A stretch of 14,776 nt of DNA from Burkholderiales bacterium. Its GTDB lineage: Bacteria > Pseudomonadota > Gammaproteobacteria > Burkholderiales > Usitatibacteraceae. This document shows positions 14,238 through 14,776 of this stretch, piece after piece. Position 1 is the stretch's first letter. Each line of letters starts with the position of its first letter. The translations under genes and the position numbers were made by a program. The stretch is from contig JACMOJ010000524.1 in the NCBI GenBank assembly GCA_014378085.1, positions 1 through 14,776 on the forward strand, read 5' to 3'. The notes below the pieces were generated by a model. The model was not told where the DNA came from. It was given only the letters and a program-made list of their open reading frames with translations, and made no database searches.

Positions 14238-14776
14238 ATGCTGATTCTCCAAAGCCTGATTGGCTTTTTCCTCCTCTATGCCTTCGCTTGGGCAATATCG
14301 GAGAAACGCCACGTGGTGCAATGGCGAACAGTGGTGGGCGCGATCATCCTGCAGGTCATCATGTTTGTGCTGTTGTTTAAGTTCCCCTACTTCAAGGAAG
14401 TTGCGGCAGTCTTGAACAACACGCTCAATGGCGTCGCCGACGCCACGCGTGAAGGCACCAAATTTGTGTTTGGCCACATCGGTGGCGGCGACCTTCCCTA
14501 CAAAGTTGAAGAAGGCAAAAGCCCGTTCATTTTGGCCACCCAGGCGCTACCGTTGGTGATTGTGGTGTCTGCGCTTTCGTCGATACTCTTTTACTGGAAA
14601 ATACTACCCTTCATCGTCAACTTGTTTTCTTGGGTGTTAAAAAAAACCATCGGTGTTGGCGGTGCAATTGGTGTCTCGACAGCCGCAAATATTTTTTTGG
14701 GAACCGTTGAGGCACCGCTCTTCATCAAGCCCTACATCGCCAAACTCACGCGCGGCGAATTATTCATCACGATGAC
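14238..14776 (+). CDS. NupC-family concentrative nucleoside transporter (CNT), 3' end outside the window
   Basis: Inner-membrane cation-coupled nucleoside importer; 179 codons are present and the frame is open to the right edge, against about 400 residues for the family. Visible parts are an N-terminal hydrophobic helix (about 2-20, MLILQSLIGFFLLYAFAWAI), a second helix (about 31-50), an amphipathic stretch, and the first family core block: FGHIGGGDLPY (78-88), then FILATQALPLVIVVSALSSI (97-116) and GVGGAIGVSTAANIFLGTVEAP (139-160). The last corresponds to hairpin 1, where Vibrio cholerae CNT has G-Q-T-E contacting the base; here it reads G-T-V-E (155-158). The start ATG 14238 has a good AAGGGG. 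It is divergent from the 5'-nucleotidase gene, which supplies a natural source of its substrate. Specificity cannot be settled from this half. Confidence 0.92.
   Translation, partial: MLILQSLIGFFLLYAFAWAISEKRHVVQWRTVVGAIILQVIMFVLLFKFPYFKEVAAVLNNTLNGVADATREGTKFVFGHIGGGDLPYKVEEGKSPFILATQALPLVIVVSALSSILFYWKILPFIVNLFSWVLKKTIGVGGAIGVSTAANIFLGTVEAPLFIKPYIAKLTRGELFITM

Noticed and set aside
14639..14698. A8 (14639-14646) and T7 (14692-14698) runs in the transporter as phase-variation or frameshift sites
   Set aside because: Similar runs occur in other genes of the window (for example T7 near 2215-2221), the frame is intact through both, and no alternative product is evident.

Overview
The window looks like chromosomal DNA of a Gram-negative proteobacterium, most likely a betaproteobacterium. 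The grounds are an outer-membrane TonB-dependent receptor, an outer-membrane-type lipoprotein, and the gene order hda / HAD phosphatase / pcnB / folK / deoxynucleoside kinase, which I recall as a betaproteobacterial arrangement. No tRNA, rRNA, CRISPR array, insertion sequence or prophage gene is visible, and all complete genes have open frames.

Layout. (1) 3-4262, plus strand: a tripartite MacAB/DevBCA-like exporter made of a membrane-fusion protein (cut by the left edge), a LolD/MacB-type ATPase and two separate FtsX-like permeases. (2) 4263-4471: a short convergent gap with a degenerate 22-bp tandem repeat. (3) 4472-8367, minus strand: a five-gene housekeeping operon transcribed hda, HAD-IB phosphatase, pcnB, folK, dNK. 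All four internal junctions overlap by 1-4 bases and have good Shine-Dalgarno sequences. The first gene, by contrast, appears to start with GTG exactly at the predicted transcription start of a perfect TATAAT box, i.e. a candidate leaderless mRNA. (4) 8430-8459: a strong rho-independent terminator for the next minus-strand gene. (5) 8475-11909, minus strand: a large Oar-like TonB-dependent receptor with an N-terminal carboxypeptidase-regulatory-like domain, followed upstream by a 441-bp non-coding region with three 10-bp direct repeats. (6) 12351-14120, minus strand: an UshA-like 5'-nucleotidase predicted to be a lipoprotein. (7) 14238 to the right edge, plus strand and divergent from it: the start of a NupC-family (CNT) nucleoside transporter.

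Functionally, the right-hand third reads as a nucleotide/nucleoside acquisition locus. The nucleotidase would strip phosphate from nucleotides outside the inner membrane and the CNT transporter would import the nucleoside. The deoxynucleoside kinase elsewhere in the window could rephosphorylate deoxynucleosides in the cytoplasm. Whether the adjacent TonB receptor takes part is a hypothesis only. The most unusual sequence-level signals are the leaderless-type hda start, the 10-bp repeats upstream of the receptor, the three closely spaced cysteine pairs plus a calcium-loop-like motif in the receptor barrel, and the altered base-recognition residues in the CNT transporter.
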